Origin: Paulownia fortunei
Lineage: Eukaryota; Streptophyta; Magnoliopsida; Lamiales; Paulowniaceae
Direction: 5' to 3'
DNA: 64,000 nt
NCBI GenBank assembly: GCA_019321725.1
Contig: CM033111.1
Span: 1,364,001-1,428,000, forward strand
Shown here one piece after another: positions 12,704-23,904 of the stretch. The number at the start of each line of letters is the position of its first letter. The stretch's first letter is position 1. The notes under the pieces are model-generated. The model was not told where the DNA came from, made no database searches, and saw only the letters and a list, made by a program, of their open reading frames with translations. Made by a program: the position numbers and the translations under genes.

Positions 12704-14068
12704 GTCAGCATTTATTTTCATGCATCTGCTAATGATTTGTTTTTGGTTTATTTCCACTGGTTATTCTGTTAATGGTTTTCCTAAGAACAGACAGGAGCAT
12801 TTATTTGATGGAAATATAACACAAAGAACTGAGTTATACATGTGTTAATTCATTTTCAAGGAAGTAGTAGTAACTTTGTAAAACACTAACTTTGTTATGC
12901 ATGTTTCATTAATTGTCAATAATAACAATATAAATATTAATATTATATAAATCATTTTTTTTATCATTTAACATGTAACCAATAGTGAGAAGTTTTAATA
13001 TTGCCACTTGTCACTGATGTAGTTTTTCATTATAGTGGCATATAATTTATATTGCATCATACTTTTAATTTTCAGACGATTTTATTTTCAGATAAACGCA
13101 TAAAAAAGGATTTTGCTATTTCCATCTCCACTAAAACCAAAACTGAATTCCATATTAAGTTAGTATTGAAGGAAACAAATTTTGAACCACTTTTGAATGG
13201 ACAATTTGGAATCAAGATTCAAGACATTAACTAGTTCCTATTTAATTCAAATAGTTTACCAAACAATATATACTTCAAGAGTTTCATTTATGTTGCAATA
13301 CCAAATCTATCCATGCTTTTTTGAGAACAAGACCCAATAACTAGGTTTTTATCCAAGAAAAAGAAGTTATAAAAAACAATGGCCAAAATGTTTGTCCACT
13401 TTTCAAAATTTCATATTGATGCGACATGGAATTGCCCCAATTTTAATGAGCCTATTTGTGACAAGTATGAGTTGGGTACACGATAAATATCAAGTTTTAT
13501 GAGTTTTGGTGATTATTGATTAATGACATGCTAATCAGTTTGTTACGAAGAAATGGATATTTATTGTCGAGGTGGACAAGGGCAAACCTGGTTGAAGGAC
13601 TCAAACATATCTAAGTTGGTATATCCGAGTTGGTATGTTTTAGCTAGTATATTCGAATTGATATGACTGGTACATTCGAGTTGACATGCTTGAACCAAAA
13701 TTGAGCATGAATTGGTAGTTGGTATTCTTGGATATAAGTATTGTTAAACTATAATACTAAGAAGGAAATAAGATTATTTTATGTTAATGAACGTGATTTT
13801 AGAAGATTAGTCTTATCTTCGCGCCAGAAGATTTGCCTTATGTTTACAAGTTAATAGAATTATTTTCTTGTTTTTATAACTGTAGCAAATTATTGTAAAA
13901 GAAAGTTGAAAGTATGATTTATTTTTTCCATACACTTAATATACATATACATATATATGTTGGGCACTCCCCAACATTTTGAGGTGAATTTGGTACGTGG
14001 TTCGTATGGCTCGAGATCCAAATGCTTTACTCAATTCTTGATTGTTGTTGAAATTTTTGACATCATGC

Positions 14069-14092
14069 ATATATATATATATATATATATGT
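14069..14092. repeat. (AT)n microsatellite
   Basis: Uninterrupted alternating AT run of about 24 bases, about 210 bases upstream of the PPR start codon. Confidence 0.9.
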
Positions 14093-14301
14093 ATACACGT
14101 ACTTTTATAGAAAAATGTATACCCTCACTCCTGTTGATTTTACTTATTTATTTTGATGAACTCATTCTATTATTTTTATTGAAAATTAGAAGCTAAAAAG
14201 TCTAGTAAGTGATAATTTGGAAGAGTTTTCTATAATTTGAGCAAACAATAAGAATTATAGATTGACACCGTTCCTTCCATTTTTACCCTCTTGATTATTT
14301 G

Positions 14302-16302
14302 ATGAAAAACAAGAACTTACTGCTATCCTGTGCCAGAGCAACAAAGTTTTCTTGGAAACACAAACCCGCATTCCTATCCAACTTTGCTCACCAAGTACGC
14401 ACACTCTGCGACGTTAACCATGTTGCCAGCGCGAATATTTACTTCTATAACAGAACCATTAATAACTTAATGAATTCTGGGTCCTTAGATTCTGCCCTGA
14501 AACTGTTTGATGAAATGACCGCACGAGATGTCATCACTTGGAACATTATGATTTCAGGGCATTTTCGTTGTGGGCTTCTAAGAGAATCTTTAAGTTTGTA
14601 CAGCCAAATGGTTTTGCAAGGGATTGCAGAGAATTCGTCAACGTTTTCAACTGTTTTGAGTATATGCAGCTCTGCGAGGTTCTTTAGAGAAGGAATTGTA
14701 GTTCATTGCAGAGCGTTTGTTCTTGGGTTTAGTACGAACGTTTACATTGGCTCCGCCCTTATTGTTCTTTATTTGCGAATGGGCCTCGTTGATATTGCTT
14801 TAGCATTGTTTAGTACCTTGCAAGAAAGAAATTTGGCCACTTGGAATGTTGTTCTGCGTGGGTTTTGTGAAATGGGACGATCAAAAGAGTTGTTAATAAT
14901 GTATAACGACACGAAATTGGATGGCTTCGTGCCTAATGGGCTCACCTTTTGCTATCTGATTCAGGGTTGCGGTTATGAGAGGTCGCTTGACGAAGGAATG
15001 CAACTGCATTGTTGTGTAATCAAGAAAGGAATGGTGGATTCAAATTTGTTCGTAGCCAATGCTTTGGTGGACTTTTACTCTGCTTGTGGGAGTTTAATTG
15101 AAACTAGGAAATCATTCGAGGTTATCCCTCCCGAGGACGTCATTTCTTGGAATTCCATGGTTTCCGTTTGTGCAGCCAATGGTTATTCATTTGATGCTCT
15201 TGGAGTCTTTCAGAGAATGCATTTTTGGGGTAAGAAACCATCGGCTTGTTCATTCTTGGGATTCTTGAAGTTAGCTAGTGCAACCAAAAATATATTATTT
15301 GGGAAGCAAATTCATTGTTGCCTTTTGAAGTTAGGATTTGATGCTGTCCTTGTTCAATCTTCTTTGATCGACATGTATGGAAAATGTGGAGATATTGAGA
15401 GCTCAGTCAGCATATTTTACAGTGTTCCTGAGAGAACTATCGAGTGTTGTAATCCTCTCATGACATCTTTACTAAGGTCTGGTCTCATAGAAGATGTGAT
15501 TGATCTGTTTGGTCTGATGGTTGATGAAAAGATTGGATATGATGAAGTTAGTCTTTCTTTGACTTTGAAAGCACTATCAGTCTCTCTTCCTGCTGGCTCA
15601 GCTAGCTGCTCTTTGCTGCACTGTTGCACTATAAAATCTGGTTTTGAATCTGATATTGCAGTCGCTTGTTCTTTGATTGATGCATACTCTAGATCTGGTG
15701 AAGTCAATTTTTCCCGCCAGCTTTTCAGTCAACTTCCCTCCCCAAACGTCATCTGTTTCACATCAATAATTAGTGCACTTGCGAGAAATGGGAGGGGAAG
15801 GGAATGCCTTGAAATGCTTGATGAAATGATTCAAAATGGTCTAAAACCTGATAAAGTGACATTTTTTAGTGTATTAATGGGTTGCAACCATGCAGGACTG
15901 GTAGAAGAGGGAAGATTACTCTTCTATTCAATGCAAACTCATCATGGCCTACATCCAGAGAGGCAGCATTATTCATGTATGGTTGATCTTCTGGGTCGTG
16001 CAGGTTTACTAGATGAAGCAGAACAGTTGCTTAAAGATACTCCATGGCAGGGTGATTATGTGATTTGGAGCTCTGTGTTGAGGAGTTGCAGGGTTCACCA
16101 AAATGAACAAGTAGGGAAAAGAGCTGCCAAAATGTTGATGGACCTTGAGCCAGAGAACCCTTCTGGTTGGTTACAAGCTTCCAACTTCTATTCTGACATT
16201 GGGGATTTTGAGACCATGAAACAATGTCGTGAGATTGCAGTGGCAAGAAAGATGAGAAGGGAAATAGGTCAGAGTTTGATTGAGGTGCGTGATCACTGCT
16301 AA
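14302..16302 (+). CDS. Pentatricopeptide repeat protein, PLS class with E domain
   Basis: A single intronless reading frame of 666 residues, as usual for plant PPR genes. The ATG at 14302 (MKNKNLLLSCARATK) is chosen; the TTG three bases earlier is not a plausible start. The first 30 or so residues are basic and hydroxylated with almost no acidic residues, which fits an organelle-targeting presequence. PPR motifs of about 31-36 residues run from about residue 45 to 585, recognisable by (V/N)(I)(S/T)WN at motif ends and LFDEM, LYSQM and VFQRM helices. The end (about 585-666: WSSVLRSCRVHQNEQVGKRAAK, then GQSLIEV) is an E1-type domain. No DYW deaminase domain follows. Such proteins bind organelle RNA and often specify C-to-U editing sites with a DYW partner supplied in trans. 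The specific RNA target cannot be read here. By position it is the likely counterpart of Arabidopsis At1g23450. Confidence 0.93.
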   Translation: MKNKNLLLSCARATKFSWKHKPAFLSNFAHQVRTLCDVNHVASANIYFYNRTINNLMNSGSLDSALKLFDEMTARDVITWNIMISGHFRCGLLRESLSLYSQMVLQGIAENSSTFSTVLSICSSARFFREGIVVHCRAFVLGFSTNVYIGSALIVLYLRMGLVDIALALFSTLQERNLATWNVVLRGFCEMGRSKELLIMYNDTKLDGFVPNGLTFCYLIQGCGYERSLDEGMQLHCCVIKKGMVDSNLFVANALVDFYSACGSLIETRKSFEVIPPEDVISWNSMVSVCAANGYSFDALGVFQRMHFWGKKPSACSFLGFLKLASATKNILFGKQIHCCLLKLGFDAVLVQSSLIDMYGKCGDIESSVSIFYSVPERTIECCNPLMTSLLRSGLIEDVIDLFGLMVDEKIGYDEVSLSLTLKALSVSLPAGSASCSLLHCCTIKSGFESDIAVACSLIDAYSRSGEVNFSRQLFSQLPSPNVICFTSIISALARNGRGRECLEMLDEMIQNGLKPDKVTFFSVLMGCNHAGLVEEGRLLFYSMQTHHGLHPERQHYSCMVDLLGRAGLLDEAEQLLKDTPWQGDYVIWSSVLRSCRVHQNEQVGKRAAKMLMDLEPENPSGWLQASNFYSDIGDFETMKQCREIAVARKMRREIGQSLIEVRDHC

Positions 16303-18783
16303 CACAACAAAAAAGCAGAAGCAAAGTTAATGAATGTTGGAAACAGCTCAAATGTAGATTGACTACTTGCTCACATTGTTTCATACTATAGAAATGCACC
16401 ATGTGTAGTCACATGAAGGACAACGGTGCTGGCATAAGGGAAGGCAGTAACTGGGGCAGGCTAGAGTTCCCTTGAGGTACTATCAATGGATAGTGTATAG
16501 CAACATCAACTTGTAGGATAGTAGTGGAGAGATACAGCAACCCTGCAGACGGCATTGGATTAGGATACACACAAATTTGGCAAGAGTTCATAGCTTCCTA
16601 TGATAAGCTTATAGCTACACATTACCACGAGCAGGTTATATTTCTATTCTCCCATTAACAGCAAAAACGTTTTGGAATTTTAGACTCGATCATCGACATT
16701 TGTGATACAACTTTTACAGGACTTCCCTAACATCTTCATAACAGTTAGAATTTTATGCAACATGCCTTTATTTTGAGAAATTATGAGGGAATGAGATACG
16801 GCGATGGATGAATTTACATTTTGCTGTTTCAACGATGATGAATTCTATTTGTGTATGAACAGTGAACTTTCTCTGAATAGCATATGCAGAAGGAAACATT
16901 AAATAGCTGCTCCTTTTGGCAACTGGCTAGCTCCACTACTGTATGAGGGAATATAATCCATGGCACAGGTTAGCGGAAGATCCTAATCAGTTTCAGCTAT
17001 GAAATGGACTCGCTAGATATGATGGGCTACTCTTAACCTTCGCTCTTAGGTAAGAACTTTTTAATTGGGCTGCATCAATTTTGTGTTTTCATTTGTACCA
17101 CACCACCTATCCCCAAGCAATGTATCTAACAGTTAATTATGCATTTGCAATAAACAAGAAGCAAGTGTAGGAGATGACACGTGAATATTCACTTGCATTA
17201 ACTAATCTGAATACCTAAAGAAGGAAGAGAGATTATAACACCCAACAAGCAATAACAATTGAGGCATTTGGAATTTGATTATAACCCACCAACAAAATAT
17301 CTTCTCAACCAATTAGTGGAATCTAGGTGCATATTTTGCATTTTTATCTCAGGGACATGAAATCATTCCACTAAGACGTGAAATGTTTCTATTTTGCAAG
17401 TTACAAGTACGTTTAGGACAACAAGGTCAGGCTGCGGAGACAAATCTCACTATATTAGTGCCGAGCATGGAATGATTGAGAAAGACAAAGAATGCATCAA
17501 ATGCAGCTTCCCATATATCTGTTGCGAATTCAGTATCTTTAATATGCAGCTTAGCTGTTACCTTAAAATATTATCTTTTAGCCAATCCTGTTTTATTTAT
17601 GTGGAGTACAGAATATTATAGCTGGGAAACAGATGATTCTGTTCAAAAGTTTGTCATCTGATGTCTGGAGAATTTTCATGCTTTGGTACAAAGTCCTTTT
17701 GGGATTCAGCCAGGCTTTATGGGAGGTATCTTGAAGTGGTTGAATTGCCTTGTGCCTTTATGAAATCTTGATGTATGAATGTTGAAACACAAAAAAATAT
17801 TGCATATCTCAAAGAGGAAAGACGTAATATTTAACCACTTGCACATAGACCAGAGTAGGTGGAAAGTGAGCCATTCTGATCATTATTGCATCTGAGTCTG
17901 AGATTCATCTGAGCATATAATTTTCCACATTTATTTATTTTTATTTCATTTATTATTTATTTTTTAAATGCCTTGATAAATCTAGTGCAATAAGTGCAGG
18001 GAATCAGGATTCTCTCAATGTCTTTGCTTGCAGAAATTAATGCTTTAACATAAAAACTGCAACAAGAATAAAATTTTGTACTTTTACACCAACCAACAAA
18101 AGCATGCAGTCCAAACCCATAGCAACAGAAAACTATTATATTGCTGGACCGAACAAATAGTAGCTGTCCTTACACAAACTGCATCAAGAATCATAATTAA
18201 CATATCTAAATATGAATCAGCTACCATATAAAAGACACCTAGTACTTTTGTGGTATACATTGCCATATAGCATTGCTTCGTTGTTCTTCCAAACAAATCC
18301 ACAATAGTTAAAATTGAAAACGAAAAATAAACTGATTAGCATAAATAGTTACCCATATAGTAATTACTAGTAGGTCACAAGGATGGCAAACAAATTTTTG
18401 GCATACCGGTAGAATCATACTCTGTTTAACCTCATAACACATGGATAACGAACGAATTGCTCCAAGAACCATAATTCTCCAACTGATCACAAGAATATCG
18501 ATATGCAACAAGAACCCTAATAGAAAAATGATTGGTTTATAAAATTACATACACAAATTTGGACCCCATCCCAAGTCCCCATCATTCTTGGTAGGAAGAA
18601 GAAAATACGTGTGTGCATAAAGCATACACAATAGTAGCCTGAATTTGTGGCTGCATAGGTCATTGCCAGTAGTGTTTTGTGATAGTGCCTTAGCTTATGG
18701 ATCATGTGCTCTCATTGTGGGTCTAGTGCAACATATAGGCTTGAATTATTGGCAAACTTAAAAAAGGCAACATTGAAAACCCC

Positions 18784-19163
18784 AGAAAGCTGTAAGCATT
18801 CACGGATTGCTTTCTCAGAGATCATGCCCTCCCCAAGAATAATAATATTAACAGGCACCAATTGGGACACGTGGCATTAAACTCAATGCATATGGATTGT
18901 AGCCTGAATTCAACTCAATATTGGGTTAGGATCAAAAGCATACTATAGTGTTCACCAGGTGAAAATTTACCGTTCATTGATAAATATGTATTTTTATGTG
19001 TGTTTTTATGAATAGATGAATAATGAATTTTATAACCATGTAATTTACCAATTATAGCATTTATGTGACAGTCGGTTAAGGAAAACTCAAAAAAAAGAAA
19101 GCAAGAAAGAAAAATCTTTTGGCCCTAAAAGGAAAAGCAATCCGTGAATGCTTACAGCTTTCT
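18784..19163. repeat. Perfect 30-bp inverted repeat with 320-base spacer (candidate MIRNA-type hairpin or TIR element)
   Basis: The left arm 18784-18813 (AGAAAGCTGTAAGCATTC onwards) is exactly the reverse complement of the right arm 19134-19163 (AAAGCAATCCGTGAATGC onwards), all 30 bases. Pairing stops abruptly on both sides. The arms do not look like low-complexity sequence. No target-site duplication flanks them, and the ends do not match the termini of common plant DNA transposons. A long-loop foldback with perfect arms is what a recently formed MIRNA or siRNA locus would look like. I do not recognise the arm as a known conserved miRNA. Confidence 0.85.
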
Positions 19164-21744
19164 ATTGGCCACACATTTCACAAACCCTAATACAAACAAA
19201 AAAAAAAAATAATAATGACAAGAAAATTTTGTGTTTGTCCTGAATTTTATGGAACCCCATGAATGGATGTGATGTGTACACATAATAAAGACAAATTATC
19301 TTCAACTGAAGTTTCACATGCTAAACAACCACCACAAATATTAACTGCAGTGCAGGTAGTAAGTAAAAATCTGTTGCTTAGGAAACTTTAAAAGGGACAC
19401 TGTATTTTCTTGTGAAACAGTGAAAATTGTTGCTTTCAGCAAAACTTCTGGAATGATCCGTGAGCCAACTTTTTTTGCTATTAGAATCAGGGTGTGTGGC
19501 CTATGGGCTCCACGCTGGATTTGTTTAGCAAAATCCAATGTATTTTCAAACAAATGCAATTAATGTGAGTAGAAATTAATTGCATAATGTCCGTCTAATA
19601 TATGTCACAATTTTATTTAATTCGTCCTCGTCCCCCGACCTACCACATTATTATATGTTTGGTCGATCGCATCCTCAATCCAGTCTGTAGCACGAGGCTT
19701 AAACTGTGTATAGAGTATGTTGTTTTTTGTTTTGGACATTATTGTATAGAGTATGTGGATTCGCATGAAAACAAATGCATAAAAGAATTTTCAAGTAATT
19801 AATTTAAATATGATGCTTAAATAAGTTTTTTGGTATTGCGATTGCCACAAAGATTTGAAGCTAAAAAGTTATATCTTTTTTTTTGTTGGTGAATTCATTA
19901 TTATTAATGTGTGGGCTCTATAATCAACAATTGTGATGTTTCAGAATCTGTATGTATTAGAACATGCTAAGATGAACCCCGGAAAAAACACCAACATTAG
20001 ATCTTACAGAAGATCTTAGTGGGAAAAACCAGCTGAATTTGTTTATGATAGAAACATTCAATACGATAAGCTGCGGCAATTGGGCTTGGCTCCCTGGAAT
20101 GTGGAATAACAACTGGTATTGCTTGTCTCAGCAGCATAATCAAGAAAGCAAATTTATACGAAACATAAAAACAGATCAATATCCAAATATTTTTAAGGTT
20201 GGGTTGGATTTGAAAATTTGAGACTTAAAAATTGTAAATAAATAGTACTTGTTTGGATAATTAAATTATTATGAATTTGAAATATTTTAGTAATTACATG
20301 ATGGGTTTCAAAACCAATCAAAATTAGAGTCATTCGTATTTTTTAATTCTAAATTTTTTATTTCATAAATTCAAATACGATAAAAGATGAAGGGGTTTTT
20401 TGTTCATAGCTTTCCTTTCATTCAAATTCATGCATACTTGTCTAAGCGATAATGAAATTTAGTAAGAAATTGGAAAGAACTATTAATGGAATTGACATGT
20501 CTAGTTGATCCGTTTTATCTAGTCCAATAATCATCCTTCATGAAATTAAGTGCTTTTCCTACATTCAATCACACGATCAATTCATGAAGATATTGTTCAA
20601 GATTTTATGTCACATTTCTGTTGTTTGGCGTATTTAATCTTGTCATTTTTTCTCTCTCACATTTAATTTACTTTTGTATATATGTATTTTTTCTCTTTCT
20701 GTAGTCAAATAATAGCCTTCTATTTGCCGTCGAATAAGAATTAAATAAAATTCCAATTGGAATCAGTTTATACTCTTCGAACTTGATTTAATATGATAAA
20801 TGAGGTAAAAATTACTCGAATTAAGCTCGTTTAATACAAATAATAATGTTATCAGAAAATATTTACACAATATCCAGTGCATGCAATATATATTTTCTTT
20901 TAAATGCACACACTCTCATGTGAAAAGGGATCAGAAAAATAAAGAAGATAAAGTAAAAGTCACAGTCATGAAGATAATGTTCAATGTGCCTACAACAAAA
21001 TGTGTGATGCCAATTTTTTCGAAGAAGAACCCTAATCATCCCCAAGTTCACGAGACAAATAAAAAGTTCACGAGCTTATTTACAAAATAAAAAACCACGG
21101 TTTAGAAGCCCGTACGCTCTGCAAATCCAGCTTTCTGTATTTATTGTTGTTGTTTAAGATAATGTCAGTCATTCCATTGGGATAATGAGATAATAAATCC
21201 GTCAGCAAATATATACATTCGTTCTAATTTTACGAAAATGATTAATTTAAATAAATAAAGTAATTTTCTTTGATTTCAGATAAAACTTGTAGTGATTGTG
21301 GATTATTTTACTTACCAGTTTTCACCAAATCTTTTGTAAGATTTATCTCCATTAAATTTCCATAAAGTCTTGTCACGTGAAAGCTGAGGTTAAAAAGCAT
21401 GTTACTATCATTTTCTTATCCTTAGGATGATTGGTTCCTCAGAAATTGGCTTCATTTGCATCTCTTCATTTTTTCAAACTTATCTCAAGGCTTAGTAATG
21501 TCTTCTTCTGATTTGAGCAACATTCTTAGAATTTCAGACTAAATCAAGCACAATATCCAAACATGCGCTTAACATAAATTTTATCAATTAGATACATATT
21601 AACATCTTAGGTTGCCCTTCTTCTTCTTCTTCTTTTCAAAACTAGAACAATAATATTAATTAATTAAAGCAAAAACACTCCATCTACCACATTTGATTTT
21701 TACGCAAATTCACCTGAAATCAAGGTAGAATACTTGGGTGCATT

Positions 21745-21778
<34 letters not shown>
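21745..21778. repeat. Compound (TG)n(AG)n microsatellite
   Basis: Seven TG dinucleotides run directly into about ten AG dinucleotides. Confidence 0.9.
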
Positions 21779-22739
21779 GTTCTGACATATTGTCAAGATT
21801 TGTCAGCAGAGGTCAAAGCCCCAAAAGTAAAATATTTGTGGGTGATGAAAATGAGGTGTATCTCACAACAGTATCTACATCTGTGATGGGGGGACACGAA
21901 AAATCTCAATATATAAATAAATAAATATATATATATATGTATAAGAAATTAGGCATGAAAATCTCTGCAAACTGTAATAATTGGAACAAATCAAGAAATT
22001 AACCCATCAATTTCATTTCATGTCATAACTAATTTAACACAAGGGTTTCTTTTCTTTTACTAAAAAGATAATAATTATTATTAATATTTTTTTTAACTAA
22101 AAGAGACACATAACTCCTTTTTAATTAATTTATTGTCCTTTGTAATTTTGTTCACTTTATAAAGCATCATTTAAAAGGTGTCCACACAGTCATGTGATTT
22201 TCGTGAGTGGTTGATTTTGTGTGAAGTGCTAAATTATTGTTAGTTGGACATTTGGACATTTGGACAGTTGTAATTTTCTAGTACCACTCTGCCAAACTTC
22301 TACTATTGTGCGTCAAAACTAATGAAACCATGGGCGTCCTCTCCTATACTCTTCTTCTTTCCCTTCTGGTTTTCCCCAATATATATTTTCACCTTCTATT
22401 ACTATTTCTAATTCGTACATTTTGCTCAGATTTAAAAATTTGGCAAATGCTCATGTGAATACATACCCACACAATACCAAAAAATTAATAAATATTTTAA
22501 TTATTATTTTTACAAAAACAAGATAATAAAAAGCATACAAATTCAAGTAGATTATGTTAATTTAAGCCCACATTCAAATTAAAATAAATTTAAATACTTT
22601 TACCCATATATATAATCAACATTACGATTTCAAGCACCAAATTAAAAAGCTCGACTCTTTTCTTATTTATAAAATAGTGACAATTATTAACAAGGTTGTG
22701 ATAATTTAGACACCCTCAATATTACATTACTTTTGTCTT

Positions 22740-22775
22740 CCCCCCCCCCCCCCCCCCCCAAAAAAAAAAAAAAAA
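22740..22775. repeat. Homopolymer tract C20 then A16
   Basis: Twenty consecutive C followed by sixteen A. It could form an i-motif/G-quadruplex pair, and its length is likely to be unstable or misestimated. Confidence 0.85.
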
Positions 22776-23807
22776 TGAAAATGAGAAGAAATTATGTTGA
22801 GTGAGTTTTGAGATGTTTGGGGTTTTGCTTTCAGATCATTCTTGTTGGTTAAGAAGACAAAGCACAAAACTGAAGCCCGTGAAGGTTGCATGTGACCATA
22901 AAGAGAGCTGTTATAATCAATGCCTTTGACAATCTATAGACCCACTCACGTGTCTTCTTGGCTTTTTACATCAAATAATGATCCTAACCATATAACTATA
23001 TAAAAAATATTGTAATATTTTATTTTATTTATTAATAATAGCATATTAAGGCAGAGAACAAAGTACAAGATGCAATATACGGAAGCAATAAAATTATACA
23101 ATTTTATATTATTGTGTAATCATCCCACTTGAAGGAAAAAAGAAAAACAAAACAACAACTTTTGTCATTTATAATTGATAATAATAATCATAAAATTAAA
23201 TTTGTTGTTCTGCTTGCTAACACAATGATCACCTGATAATTTCATAATAAATTGAAATAAAATCAGTAGAAAAGTGGGGCTTAGGTATATATATCTGCAT
23301 ATGTTAAAAAAGTCATTAGGCCATTTTTGAACTATCAGAATTTCTTGGAGTTTGAATTGTTAGATCACTTGTTAGTACACAATAAGCTAATATGAACGAA
23401 TTACACGAATTTAATTTGAATTACTTGGCTTGAAATTTATTATTGAGTGGTATTTAAAATAACAAAATATCCCTCTCTGCATGCATTATTTGAAGTTGGG
23501 TTGTGCTATAGTTTGTAATGGTCCAATTGGCTAGTTATTTGCCGCACTTGGGACACCAATAGCCAGTTCAAATTTAATGTATTTTGCATGGACAACTGAT
23601 TGAGTCACTGGCTACAAAACAAACTTTTCATATCCCAAAACTGGACCAGTTAGTTAAGCAATTCCTAACCAAAATTCACAAAAAGGAATGACAAACAATT
23701 AATACAAAAGTAAAGGGGGAATAAGACACAATTCTTGCTAACATTATCAGACAATCTTTGCTCATGGCCTCAACAGTTAGTGTCACTAGCTTCAGACTGA
23801 TCTTAGC

Positions 23808-23817
23808 TATATAAAAA
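23808..23817 (+). promoter_or_regulatory. Probable TATA box of the polygalacturonase gene
   Basis: TATATAAAAA lies 88-97 bases upstream of the ATG, a normal spacing if the leader is about 60 bases. Confidence 0.55.
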
Positions 23818-23904
23818 CCATAAGGGCACCTCCTCTGTTGCCCTGCCCATCTTTAGAAACCACAAACACTTCCCTCCACCACCACCACCCTCTCTGACAG
23901 AAAA

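Larger units (their letters stand above)
12627..14301. other. Intergenic region, peptidase gene to PPR gene
   Basis: No gene seen. 13555-13720 contains a short internal pattern in which GAGTTGGTAT, GAATTGATAT and GAGTTGACAT recur at intervals of about 30-40 bases, probably a degenerate repeat. An (AT)n microsatellite lies at 14069-14092. The final 200 bases should hold the PPR promoter and leader, but no clear TATA box stood out. Confidence 0.5.
16303..23904. other. 7.6-kb region without a protein gene
   Basis: 16303-17700 includes the PPR 3' flank. No open frame here resembles a known protein, and I found no transposon coding sequence. Listed separately are a perfect inverted repeat (18784-19163), a TG/AG microsatellite (21745-21778) and a C20/A16 tract (22740-22775). 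A TTC run lies near 21618. A TTGGACATT motif repeats at 22242-22265. The right-hand 500 bases should contain the polygalacturonase promoter. Confidence 0.5.

Noticed and set aside
14299..14301. Upstream TTG as start of the PPR frame
   Set aside because: Plant nuclear genes rarely start at TTG and an ATG follows immediately.
20071..20100. Sequence resembling miR160 (TTGGCTCCCTGGAATG) or, on the other strand, miR169
   Set aside because: Only about ten bases match, the mature sequences differ at several central positions, and no pairing arm lies nearby.
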